From: Linyphia triangularis
Lineage: Eukaryota; Arthropoda; Arachnida; Araneae; Linyphiidae
Reading direction: 5' to 3'
NCBI GenBank assembly: GCA_963978545.1
Contig: OZ021726.1
Location: forward strand, 50,823,959 to 50,887,958
DNA length: 64,000 nt
Below, in pieces: positions 30,001 to 37,144 of this stretch. The translations under genes were made by a program, and so were the position numbers. Position 1 is the stretch's first letter. Each line of letters starts with the position of its first letter. The notes below the pieces were generated by a model that was not told the DNA's origin, made no database searches, and saw only the letters and a list, made by a program, of their open reading frames with translations.

Positions 30001-33000
30001 ATGACTGCACAGGTCTCCTAGAGCACAGCTCCTGAAAAAAATAAAAAAAAATGTTTTAAATGTGTACCCTTTTAACTACATAGCAATGCATTTCTAACAA
30101 TCTAACATTTATGTAAAAAATCTATAATATTTAATACAAAGAACTTGCTTTTCACCAGAGATATTAGTGAAGACAATTTTGTTAGTAATATACATAGCCT
30201 TCTTATCGAAACATGGTTGAAAAAACTTAGGTTTTTTTTCTAACCCCCCCCCCCCTCCCAAAAAAAACCCCTGTTTAAACCAGTTTTTTTTTTTTTTTTT
30301 AATTCTTTTCTAATTACATTGATTCATATATAAAGTTTGACATTAACTAGAACAATTAATGTTCAAATAACAATTAATATTCTTTTGAAAATAATTTTAA
30401 CTAAGTAAATAAACAATTGTTGCCTCCTATGTGAACATTCAAATCATGTTAAATTTTAATATTTTATTTAGAGACACTATTTTTTTAAAAATTTAATGTC
30501 TACAATATAATACAACAGTAATTGTTTACTACATAATACATGGAATATAGCTTTTAGATTTATCAGTAATTGGGATAAGTGGTTAAAACACAAAACCACT
30601 ATTTTAGAAACAAATTTAAAATGTAGCTTATAATTTAAATTTAATTAAAACATTTGAATTATTATTAAACATTAATGTATCTATTAGTTTAATATAAAAA
30701 CTTATTGTTGATACTTATAAACACTTCAAAAGTTTTTAATAACAAGCTTTATTTTAAAATATATTAGAACTTATTCTATCTATAGTATTCCTAGAATTTT
30801 TTATTTAGTGAATTATTTTCTTAAAAAATAATAGAAAGAAAAGTTGAGCATTTGAAAAAACTAATTATAAATAAATAAAAATACAATTTTAAGATATTCT
30901 TTAAAAAAATCAATTGGTTTTTTGTGAAAAAAACAACAACACACACTTGGTTTAAACTGTGCCAACCCTGTATAGAAACATAAAACCATCTTATAAAAAC
31001 ATAAAATTATCTTATCAAACTATCTAAAAATATTATAAAGAGTAAAAGTCATATCGTAGAATGGCTTAGCTGTAGGGCGGACTAGCATCCATCTAGAATG
31101 ACCATATCAACAGACAAAGAGAATCCCTTTTACAAGTCGTTTGTCTTTCCCATGCTGATGGGATAATACCTATGTATCATTAGACATTATAATAATAAAA
31201 TAATAATATCTACACACACCTCCTTTCTCACATATACATACACACTTTTTGTGAAAGCAACTTATAACTATAAAAGTAAAAGTCACCCTAGTGTGCTTTC
31301 CATCATGGCAAACAGTTATGTCTAGTAGTATGAGAAATTTAATATTCCGGCTATACTGCTAACCAATTTGAAAATAATTACTTGTACAGGAAAAAAAAAC
31401 ACGTGGCATTTAAAATAATTGCAAAAACATATTACCAGTGGTCTGGATATAGATGATTTTGATTCTGCAAGTCCTTACATCCAAATAAGAGCATATGATG
31501 AGCAGTCCCGACACTTACATCAGGTTCATATTTCACTGAAAACATGTGAAGCTTTCATTTTTCAAAACAAGAATATTTCTCAGTAAACATATTATTTTTT
31601 AAAAATAAATTTTTTCATTTCAAAATTCTGTTCATATATTTTAGTCCTAAAGACTGAAATTGATTGTTGAACTAAAAAAATTAAGCAAGTTAACACTTTC
31701 AAGAAACCTAGTTTCACATTAGGATAATTTAAAACACCCATAATTCATTATGTGTCAAACCTGAAATTGTTGCTGGGTTGCGTTTAAAAAAAAAAAAAAA
31801 AAAAGAGAGAGAGAGACTATATATTTACATATCGAGTATATATTGACAACTCATTCAAAGATAGAAACTTGAATCTTTTTTAAATAATAAGGTACTAAAT
31901 TATTAAGGAACACAATTACTTAGTTTTTTCTTATGATGAATATTCAGGAATGTATTTAAATTTATAGAAACAGCCCTTTAAGCCAGATATTACCAAAAAA
32001 AGTTTCAACTTAAACATACCTACTGTATTTCAAAATAAGCATTTGTGCAGTATATGTAATTAAATTTTCATGAATGAAAAGTATTTTATTTACACTCGTG
32101 AAGTTAACAGAATGAGACAAAGTGAATGAGACAGAGTGAATGAGACTACTAGCTTTATTAAAATTAAGAGTGATGGTGCAGATTTGTGCAAGCCTTTTAT
32201 AGTGGTGTACAAGAAAAGTCCAATCGAATAACTCAGACTGGTAGCGGACGTCAGAGAAGACTATGATTATTATTTACGGTTGCTATTTCTCGTGAACTTT
32301 TCCGGATATTAAATTGTGCAAGGGAGATTACATTGTTTCACAAGAGATCCCTTTAGGTCTGTTTCTCAACAGACATGAATGCGTTGTTTTTGTGAATTTA
32401 CAATTAAAATCATCCTGAATAAAAAAATAAACAACAAAGTTTCCTGTATCAAATCACAGTCTAAAAGTGCCAAACAGAAACAATTTACTATATCTCGCAG
32501 TAGACACTGCACAGCATTAGTAATTTTAAAAACGTTACAATAGACACTGTGTGGTAATGTATAAAAAAGAAGACAAATTGTGAATACTTACCAATATAAG
32601 ATTCCTGAGAGTCAAGTTTTTTAGCGGTACATAAGTAGCTATCAGGCTGAAATGAAACAAAGTTATTTTTTATTAAATTATTTTGAGTAAAGTTCTTGTA
32701 GACACAGTGAAATTGATTGGTTACAGTATAATGGCACCAAAAATAAAGTTGTGCATCATATGAAAGAATGTTAAAATTAACAATTTTATGTTGATATCAC
32801 TGAAAATAACAAAGTATTTCATAATGTGGAAAAATATTTTATTAGTTGTTAAAGTTAACGGTTTAAATGTCATAGCATGTAAATGTATCAACCATCTTCA
32901 AAATTATTATTTGTAGCAGCAATGAGGAAGGGAGTTCAAACATTTGGAGTGCTTGGCACCCACTTGATATAGTAAAGAAAATTACAGGTAATACAATAGT

Positions 33001-33755
33001 TACTCATCACAGGTGATACAATACATCAATTAGAGCATTTTTAAGAGATTGCATTAATAGAGATATATATTATAGCAATTTTGCACTCAAGATCTTCTTG
33101 CAACTCAATATGATGTATGATTTTTTTATATACTATTTTTTTTTTATTATCGGACAATAGAAATGAAGTACTTTCTTGCTATTATAAAAACTTAATCTGT
33201 AAAATTTGAGTATTAAGAAAATATTTGATAATTTCTTTATGTCTTTTAATTCAATATGTTCTTTGGGCGAGTTGATTAAAAAGTTTATTTAGTAGTATGC
33301 AAATATACAACTCAACATTACAATTCTACACTAAAAAAATTTATTTCTATTGATAGGTCAATTTCTTAAAATAAAATGTTTCAAGTTTTATTAAATTTTT
33401 TCTATGTTATTTTTAAATGAATGATAATCTATTTTCTAGGCACTTTCTTTAATTTGGAGAAAACGATTGATCATTAATATGTGAATATGGTTTATTTTTT
33501 TATAAATTCTATTTAAAATAGAAACTAATGTCTTTAATTGAGAATATCACAAAATACTGCAGTGAGAAAACCTTTAAAAAATGATATAAGAGCAAAATTG
33601 CTGTAACAATCACTTACAGTTGTGGGACGAACATCAGGCATATTGATGTTCATGCTGAAATGACTGTCAGCTGGAAAGGGAGAAGCTTCCATCCGTTGCG
33701 ACATTCCTGTGGTCACAGTTGTGAGCAGAAATATTACTACCCTGCTCAACAGCAT
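2879..33755 (-). CDS. PAM: Bifunctional peptidylglycine alpha-amidating monooxygenase, 21 coding exons
   Basis: PAM converts C-terminal glycine-extended peptides to amides: PHM hydroxylates the glycine alpha-carbon with copper, ascorbate and O2, and PAL cleaves the product. Coding exons in transcript order: 33755-33618, 32646-32592, 31535-31436, 30031-29946, 28508-28431, 28346-28298, 28183-28116, 27151-26985, 26720-26670, 25426-25374, 24577-24255, 23228-23105, 22641-22525, 22446-22374, 20458-20316, 17373-17291, 17186-16992, 16727-16615, 15206-15110, 7934-7710, 3087-2879. Phases join without a frame break to give 848 residues. Visible: signal peptide 1-20; CuA ligands His77, His78, His146; CuB ligands His215, His217, Met289; PAL zinc ligands His475, His581, His678; catalytic Arg423 and Tyr543; membrane helix about 754-774; tail motif KGFDRVS. 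Length and order match bifunctional vertebrate and invertebrate PAM; Drosophila instead has separate PHM and PAL genes. A TTTTAG acceptor-like site just before the ATG suggests a 5' UTR intron. Confidence 0.93.
3700..4306 (-). pseudogene. Unidentified decayed coding-like stretch, broken by MITEs
   Basis: An open minus-strand stretch (4227-3973, 84 codons) has a normal-looking composition for a degenerate protein but matches no family I recognise. Further open minus-strand pieces occur at 5329-5123 and 6554-6336, beyond two MITEs. When the TA-flanked MITE at 4309-5143 is mentally removed, the frame at 5329-5146 stays open into 4306 for about 30 codons. It may be an old transposase into which the MITEs jumped. 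Confidence 0.3.
4309..5143. mobile_element. TA-flanked MITE with internal copies of its end motif
   Basis: An 835-bp element bounded by TA (4307-4308 and 5144-5145). The ends are inverted repeats: GGGGGAACTAGGGATACTTG on the left and, on the opposite strand, GGGAGAACTAGGGATACTTG on the right. The phrase GGGTCAAGTATCC or close variants recurs inside (near 4495, 4515, 4765, 5102), so the ends seem to have been duplicated inward. The TA duplication points to the Tc1/mariner class. No transposase is visible, so it is non-autonomous. Confidence 0.8.
5381..6245. mobile_element. hAT-type MITE with 8-bp TSD
   Basis: An 865-bp element flanked by perfect copies of GTCTAAGA (5373-5380 and 6246-6253). 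The ends are CAGCGTCAGCAACTA and, on the other strand, CAGCGTTCGCCACTA. GC-rich subterminal blocks (GGCCAGATCCGGCCCGCC on the left, GGCCGGATGACTTATG on the right) contrast with an AT-rich middle. An 8-bp TSD plus CAG ends is the hAT signature. No transposase is visible. Confidence 0.88.
6255..7709. other. PAM intron sequence without recognised genes
   Basis: Part of the 4.6-kb last PAM intron. Near 6270-6325 a short unit (GTTGTCCTGCCATAA) occurs twice around a small hairpin (CCATAACCA / TGGTTATGG). Otherwise it is AT-rich with no gene or element I can delimit. Confidence 0.4.
7710..7934 (-). CDS. PAM: PAM exon 20: lumenal stalk and transmembrane helix
   Basis: Residues 705-780. After PAL come a Lys/Glu/Ser-rich stalk and then TSIIIMCLLAIPILCLVLVT, a single membrane span, followed by the stop-transfer charges RLKRR. 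This anchors the enzyme in secretory granule membranes with both catalytic domains lumenal. The intron before it is about 7.2 kb and carries several repeats. The junction with the preceding exon splits one codon (A then TG). Confidence 0.9.
9031..9067. repeat. Near-perfect 37-bp palindrome
   Basis: AATTTGTCAGGGAATTTT at 9031-9048 is followed, after one base, by its exact reverse complement at 9050-9067. The CAGGGAA/TTCCCTG core resembles the subterminal motif of the MITE at 18655-19087, so this may be a relic of that family. Confidence 0.8.
9332..9400. repeat. Possible hAT end fragment
   Basis: CAGTGCTTCCCAAACTGTGA resembles the left terminus of many hAT elements (CAGTGCTTCCCAAACTGTGG type). 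I could not find a matching right end or TSD, so the element is probably truncated. Confidence 0.35.
9710..9945. repeat. Left arm of inverted GTCTGAAA/GTCTTAAA-rich repeat pair
   Basis: The arm starts CACTGTAAATGCTGGTGTCT and is packed with TTCAGAC, GTCTGAAA and GTCTTAAA units in both orientations. A matching arm in inverted orientation ends at 14598. Together they could be the ends of a 4.9-kb DNA transposon holding the gypsy fragment, but no flanking TSD is evident. Confidence 0.55.
10175..11345 (+). pseudogene. Ty3/gypsy gag-protease-RT fragment, decayed
   Basis: A retrotransposon remnant in a PAM intron, antisense to the gene. Visible in order: gag tail; two zinc knuckles, the second a clear CX2CX4HX4C (CNKCGKKGHFQRVC, about 10570-10611); an aspartic protease with LVDTGSS near 10730; and the first block of reverse transcriptase (SPWRAQAFVIK, then VIDYSQTINRFT, near 11180-11280). 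The frame breaks at least three times: a stop near 10192, a shift near 10650-10720 between gag and protease, and a shift near 11140 before RT. It ends abruptly inside RT near 11345. RNase H, integrase and LTRs are absent. It is not functional. Confidence 0.85.
11346..11610. repeat. CAACTCA-rich low-complexity stretch
   Basis: Between the RT break and the tRNA-like repeat the sequence repeats variants of CAACTCA and CAAGCAACT. The overlapping ORFs here are products of that composition. A short unit, CACATTCGCTCCA, occurs at about 11350 and again at about 11682, bracketing the stretch. Confidence 0.5.
11612..11720 (+). repeat. tRNA-like repeat (probable SINE head)
   Basis: It contains an A-box-like GCCTAGCGGTAAGC and a perfect B-box GGTTCGAATCC about 45 bases apart, the internal polymerase III promoter layout. 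The acceptor and anticodon stems do not fold well, so it is a tRNA-derived repeat or tRNA relic rather than a working tRNA gene. Confidence 0.55.
11721..14399. other. AT-rich interior, no recognised gene
   Basis: PAM intron sequence between the tRNA-like repeat and the right arm. A loosely repeated block occurs at about 13130-13440 and 13540-13800: both begin with ATGCAATTTAATATGTTATA-like text and both contain TCAATTCTATATCTTGCATA-like and CAACTTGCAT-like text. I see no coding potential. Confidence 0.4.
14400..14598. repeat. Right arm of inverted GTCTGAAA/GTCTTAAA-rich repeat pair
   Basis: Read on the minus strand it begins CACAGCAAATGGAAATGTCT and continues with many GTCTTAAA and GTCTGAAA units, mirroring the arm that starts at 9710. 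The two arms share the terminal pattern CAC-G-AAATG followed by TGTCTTAAA. Confidence 0.55.
15710..16520. mobile_element. Candidate MITE with CAGGGTTTCTGCC end
   Basis: The left end CAGGGTTTCTGCC is followed by ATGACTTTTCATGAGTTTCC. The right end reads, on the minus strand, GTTTCCGCACCTATGGAAAG followed by more ATGGAAAGTCATGA units. The facing TCATGACTTTCCATG repeats resemble known hAT-like MITEs. The outermost bases on the right and a TSD are not preserved. Confidence 0.55.
16992..17186 (-). CDS. PAM: PAM exon 17: PAL zinc ligand His581, probable GC splice donor
   Basis: Residues 570-635. SFRIPHKVVLLED supplies zinc ligand His581 and VADRENGRIQCF is typical PAL. The exon before it (17291-17373) supplies Tyr543 in GYCNSRIVRF. 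The donor is most likely AAAG followed by GCAAGG, giving a GC-AG intron: this leaves phase 1 and joins the GG CTG CTT of the next exon in frame. The neighbouring GT (AAG then GTTTTT) is phase 0 and meets a stop in that exon unless a second, poorer acceptor 14 bases upstream is used. Confidence 0.8.
17577..19581 (+). mobile_element. Tigger/pogo-like DNA transposon, decayed and interrupted
   Basis: The left end CTGTCGAACCTCATTAAATC, preceded by TA, is matched on the right by the minus-strand reading GTCAAATCTCATACAAACTA, about 2 kb apart. Inside is a broken transposase: LTLAEKYAVLMEVDD with NEIGANFGIP (first helix-turn-helix, near 18420-18520) and FFADAFNVVDFQASSGMLQG (second CENP-B-type DNA-binding block, near 19150-19205). 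Stops interrupt both. The catalytic DDE core is not visible. A MITE at 18655-19087 splits the reading frame between the two DNA-binding blocks. Confidence 0.8.
18655..19087. mobile_element. MITE nested inside Tigger
   Basis: A 433-bp element with ends CAGGGTGGCCACAAA and, on the opposite strand, CAGAGTGGCCACAGT. Both ends are rich in TTCCCTGA units (TTCCCTGATTTCCCTGACA). The sequence AAGAA directly flanks both ends (18650-18654 and 19088-19092), a possible short TSD. A diverged relative starts near 23855 (AGGGTGGTAACAAAATTTAG). Confidence 0.75.
19782..19952. mobile_element. Fold-back MITE
   Basis: A 171-bp element that is almost all inverted repeat: it begins CATTAATAATAGTTATTGAC, then GTATAGCCTCAAA; its right end read on the other strand is CATTAATTAATAGTAGTTAA, then GTATAGCCTCAAA. 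An (AT)n run and a 19-base A run fill the loop. Confidence 0.7.
20745..20782. repeat. Short hairpin
   Basis: GTGACATCACAATG and CATTGCGATGTCAC form 14-bp arms with one mismatch around a 10-base loop. It lies in a PAM intron with no evident role and may be a MITE relic. Confidence 0.6.
21628..22290 (+). mobile_element. Possible Helitron-like element
   Basis: It starts with TCTATAATAATGAAACAAAG followed by AGTCTGTCTTTCC, like the 5' ends of many arthropod Helitrons. It then contains a minisatellite (21990-22207) and ends near ATATATTAG after a weak GGACC/GGTCC stem. Helitrons make no TSD, and the 3' CTRR end is not clean, so this is tentative. Confidence 0.35.
21990..22207 (+). repeat. Minisatellite of about 40-bp units
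   Basis: About five diverged units, each with a core like GTGAAGTGAGCTTGTGCTTG followed by ATGAACCTTTCA. Unit boundaries fall near 22032, 22070, 22110 and 22152. Minisatellites of this kind are often carried inside non-autonomous DNA elements. Confidence 0.7.
22374..23228 (-). CDS. PAM: PAM exons 12-14: start of the PAL lyase propeller
   Basis: Three exons (23228-23105, 22641-22525, 22446-22374) covering residues 390-494. They encode the first NHL-type blades of the PAL beta-propeller. FHRADHVW contains Arg423, the equivalent of rat catalytic Arg533. YMPHGLFINSDG contains His475, the first zinc ligand (rat His585), and is followed by WLTDVALHQ, a signature nearly unchanged from vertebrate PAL. 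Confidence 0.9.
24255..24577 (-). CDS. PAM: PAM exon 11: CuB Met ligand and PHM-PAL linker
   Basis: Residues 282-390. It opens with STDEMCNLYIMYY, where Met289 is the CuB thioether ligand (rat Met314), closes the PHM domain near CFGIQF, and then gives a low-complexity linker rich in Pro, Gln, Asn, Gly and Ser with a four-histidine run (GKGHHHHPSP). In mammals an alternatively spliced linker here controls cleavage between PHM and PAL. I see no clear dibasic cleavage site in this linker, which suggests, but does not prove, that the two domains stay joined. Confidence 0.88.
26985..27151 (-). CDS. PAM: PAM exon 8: PHM CuB His-Thr-His motif
   Basis: Residues 192-247. FAYRVHTHKLG holds His215 and His217, the equivalents of rat His242 and His244, which bind the CuB copper where O2 and substrate react. 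The exon continues through NNSWTMLAKGNPQWPQ and ends in phase 0, joining AFYPMDRK of the next exon (26670-26720). Nothing essential is missing. Confidence 0.92.
28509..29945. other. PAM intron 4, no recognised content
   Basis: AT-rich intron between the exons at 28431-28508 and 29946-30031. It holds an A run of roughly 25 bases near 29452-29476. Nothing else is recognisable. Confidence 0.5.
30032..31435. other. PAM intron 3, AT-rich with C and T runs
   Basis: A poly-C then A-rich then T-run cluster lies at about 30244-30300. Around 31070-31190 composition is less AT-rich (CTGTAGGGCGGACTAGCATC), perhaps an old repeat I cannot identify. Confidence 0.4.
31436..31535 (-). CDS. PAM: PAM exon 3: PHM CuA histidine pair
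   Basis: Residues 65-98. It carries GTAHHMLLFGC; His77 and His78 correspond to rat PHM His107 and His108, two ligands of the CuA electron-transfer copper. The third ligand, His146 in LILQIHYAN, is in the exon at 28431-28508. The exon between them (29946-30031) encodes the cysteine-bearing stretch ending in VIYGWAKNAPAMELPK, also typical of PHM. The donor is GTAATA, weaker than most in this gene. Confidence 0.9.
31536..32591. other. PAM intron 2 with possible LTR fragment
   Basis: Near 32105-32160 the unit GTGAATGAGACA is repeated two to three times (AGAATGAGACAAAGTGAATG...), followed by a less AT-rich 200-base stretch. This looks like a retroelement fragment, possibly an LTR piece, but I found no paired copy. 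Confidence 0.3.
33618..33755 (-). CDS. PAM: PAM exon 1: signal peptide and PHM N-terminus
   Basis: Residues 1-46. The start MLLSRVVIFLLTTVTTGMSQ is a classic hydrophobic signal peptide that would send the enzyme to the secretory pathway. The end, MNINMPDVRPTT, matches the start of the PHM core and runs into PDSYLC of the next exon (32592-32646). The donor is GTAAGTG and the exon ends in phase 0. On the minus strand the ATG is preceded by CTTTTAGG, so the exon probably begins just before the start codon and an untranslated exon lies upstream. Confidence 0.88.
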
Positions 33756-36101
33756 CCTAAAAGTAACAATGTTCTAGTAAAACAAAAATAGAAAAAACAT
33801 TAACATTATAAAAAAAGTACATGAGAACTAAAGAAATGGTTCCAAGATATCCAAGCAAGGGTGTTTATTTCATTTCAAGAATCTATATTGAAGTAAAACA
33901 TCTGTTGAACTCAGCAGGAATGCTTCTTTATGAATTAAAATCCAGGAATGTGGATTTTCTTAATTAATTCTTGTTCTTGAATTTGCAGTTTTAATAACTT
34001 GGAGTCGGATGCAATTTAGTATCTTTGTACTTCATGGTTCAGAATCACTTTTTACACTTTTGAATTTTTTTGAAAACTTTTTAGGCTTTGTTTATATAAT
34101 AAAAATTTTAACAAATAGTTTAAAAGTTAAAACAGAATTTTATTCGAATTTTTAAGCTTCAAAGAAAATTAAAATCATTAAATACATGTAGTACAATTGC
34201 ACCTGGCTTCATTTTACAGGGCACCAGTAAAAAGGAAAAGATAAAAGAAATAGAATTGGCTGGAAAGCTACAATTAGGACCGACTGGCACGTGCTCTAGT
34301 CAAACATCTATCCAATAGCATGGGTCTTTGCTTCCCGTTTTTACTTACCTACTCAATGGTTATGTGCCTAAATCAAGGTTCATAGTAAACGTATTTACTC
34401 CCAAGTCCGTTATTTATTTACATAACAATCAGCTAGAGGTTACTCCCTGTTGACAATTTTTATGTATGCCATTAAATACTCTATTTGAAAAATCTCAATC
34501 GAATTTTAGACGACACACTTTTTGGGTTTGTAAGTAAGCAGTGGTTTGCGTTTTTCTTTTGGTTCCAAAGCTAAAAGTTACAATTATATGTCTGTATCAA
34601 ATGTTAAACCATATGTTCAATATAAATATAAAAGTGCCACTATATACTTCATTGTTCTTGGTGCTTACCTAAATGTTTTTAGATAAAAATAATTAAAAAA
34701 AAACGTCAGATGTTTTTAAAAACAATCAACTCTAAAGAAGAGCAAATTTAAGAAATATTTCAGGTCAAATGAATAAAATTAAATTTGCTTCGTTACAAAT
34801 AGAATTGTACATAGCTCATAATCAATACTAAAAAACAGCAAAATTATTTCTGAGAACGCGAATTTAAATTCTTATTTATTGTCATCCACTCATAAAATGT
34901 TTTAACATGAAACTGTAACGAAACCTATGAAATCAAATAATGTTTACTAAATGTTACTAAAGTTACAGTTTACGAAGCTTAATTAGTGTAGACAAGGTTT
35001 TTAATAGAACATATAAATAATGACATCATAGACCAAAGTACTTCAAACTATTAGGCATGACCAATGACTTCACAGGTTTTTGATTAACTGAAATTCTTGA
35101 AATTTTTGTGTTAGGTAAATCCGGGTCTAGTCGACTTATGATTTAAACTGAAGAGAGGGAGGAGGGATTGTTTTACAGCTTTGTTGTGGAATTATTTTTA
35201 AGCCTTCTCCAATCGGTCTCAGAGGGTCCCATTAGTTGAGTTAGTCATTGATGCATATAAGTGTTGACTTTTGGAAACATGTATGAGTCACAAGTGGGCA
35301 AAATTAGATCAAGGAAACTATTTAAAATAATTATAAGGTATTACCTAAGACTAAAGAGTATTCATTACTTTTATACTTTAAAAGTATAAGTAAAGAATTA
35401 GAAATAGATATTTTGGATGAATCAAGTTATTCCTAAAGATTACATTTTCTAAAGTAAATAGCAGCAGTTTTAAACCGAATATTTTTTACTGGACATTAAA
35501 TTATCATCATCATTCAGATATTAAACTCAAGCCACGTTATAACAGTAGCACATCATAGAAAAATTGAATTAAACATTGAATAATTTTGACTGTGAAGAAA
35601 AATATTAATACCATTTGATTGTTCAGATCTTGAACAATCAAATATTTATGTAGTCATTATATTGATAGAATATTTCTTTGTCAAGATCTTGAACGACAAT
35701 TTTTTTAGTTGCTCATTTGGTAGTTCAGATTTGGAATTATCAAATGAAAAACTGGATAAATTGTCGCTTTAAAAATATGCTAAGGATTAGCATGATTTTT
35801 TAATCAACCCATGTTATTTCTCATAGATGAGGGCGCTAAAATGGGTTTACTTTGCCTAAAAAATGTCGTGATAGTAGTGTTACGGAAGTACTCCTTCTTA
35901 GCGCAAAATTATCCTTTCCCTCTATCTCTTGAGCCTTCTTGACACCAACCACAGAATTCGTACTAAAAAAACTTCTACAAACTAGCCGACTACATAATAA
36001 TGCTTTCCAAAACTTATTCAGTTTAAATTTCAATATGTTCACCTTACAAAGATGACTCCTTGTTGAAGAGACACGCTACTGCTGCTATAATATAATTAAA
36101 A

Positions 36102-36450
36102 GTTGATTTACACCTTGTCATTGGCTTGCATGCCAGCTAGTAAAGTGAGTGAAGGAATACTATCGCATTAGTACGCAAGATTTATTAGAATGCTAATTTC
36201 CATTTATACTTTGCCAGCAACTGCAACAATCCAAGTATTGAAGAGCATTACGCTGCCCATCAGTGGTCACTTAAGAATATAGATTATAGGAGTAAATAGA
36301 ACTGTCAGCTGCAGGCATCCCAAATGATAATACATGACAAAGTGTCTGCTCTATGCCAAAGTGAATGGTAAGAAGAGGAAGCACGGTGCTAGTCGTTAGT
36401 ATCTTTTATGATTGGCAACCTCAACTGGCACGCCCAATGTAAATCAGCCT
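36102..36450. mobile_element. Candidate MITE upstream of the peroxidase promoter
   Basis: The left end GTTGATTTACACCTTGTCAT continues to GCATGCCAG; the right end, read on the minus strand, is GGCTGATTTACATTGGGCGT followed by GCCAG. The inverted ends are about 350 bp apart and the right end stops about 50 bp before the TATA box. No TSD was found. Confidence 0.45.
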
Positions 36451-36497
36451 TTACGAACTCCTGCAACTTTTCTGACTGTAACCAGCAGCTGAAAATG

Positions 36498-36506
36498 TAT
36501 AAAAGG
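36498..36506 (+). promoter_or_regulatory. TATA box of the peroxidase gene
   Basis: TATAAAAGG lies 47 bases before the ATG at 36545. Transcription would begin roughly at 36523-36530, giving a very short 5' leader. The sharp TATA fits a regulated, tissue-specific gene. Confidence 0.7.
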
Positions 36507-36544
36507 AATGACAAAAAATTGCACTATCCTTCTCTTCTTCCAAA

Positions 36545-37144
36545 ATGTTGTCATTTGTAGTAGTGCTCGTGTAAGTACAGTGTTTATTTGCATCTGAGAT
36601 TTGAAGTATTAATTATAACTATTCACTTTTCATTTTTTCTTTTTAGTTTAAGTAATAGTTTAAAAGAAAAGTTCCAGTTGTACCATTTCAATATTTTAGT
36701 GGTTGAATAGATCTCAATACAGCCTACTTTCGAGCTATAATAATTCTTTTGATTTTTTGAAAATGCTTGAAATCTGTTACATTTCTGTATAAAGCAATGC
36801 AATATGAACTTTTAGTTTTGAGTCGCAATTTCTGTCTATTTGGAATTTTTCTCCAAATAGATTAAATATGAATTATTTATCATTCAATACTGAAGCCCAA
36901 GTTCCAGGGATTTGTCTGGAACTCTTATTAAAGGTGCATGAATGTTGCCTTGCTAATAGACACTGTAAATCTAATTAAAGGTTATGATCACTGATGTTCT
37001 AAATCTAAATTTACTTACAATTGTAGGAAACTGCCCTTAATGTGATTAAATTAATTTGTATTTTCAGGTCCTTTCTGTTGGTTTTTGTTCCAGCATATTG
37101 CCGGGTTTTGACAGAGTCCGGAGCCCATGTGGATGAAACTGACG
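36545..37144 (+). CDS. Peroxidase exons 1-2: start codon and signal peptide
   Basis: Exon 1 (36545-36570) is only 26 bases: ATG plus MLSFVVVL, then GTAAGT. Exon 2 (37068-37144) continues VSFLLVFVPAYC, so the split pieces form one clean hydrophobic signal peptide with cleavage expected near the Cys. Exon 2 ends VDETD with donor GTACGT in phase 1, which joins ASEYPSRLLS of exon 3 (50542-50653). Confidence 0.75.

Larger units (their letters stand above)
33756..36544. other. Region between the divergent PAM and peroxidase starts
   Basis: It must hold the PAM promoter (minus strand) and the peroxidase promoter (plus strand). An untranslated PAM exon is expected but could not be placed. A 13-bp-arm hairpin lies at 35613-35643 (ATTTGATTGTTCA / TGAACAATCAAAT). 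A candidate MITE, about 36102-36450, has facing TTGATTTACA and TGTAAATCAG ends just upstream of the peroxidase TATA box. Confidence 0.5.
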
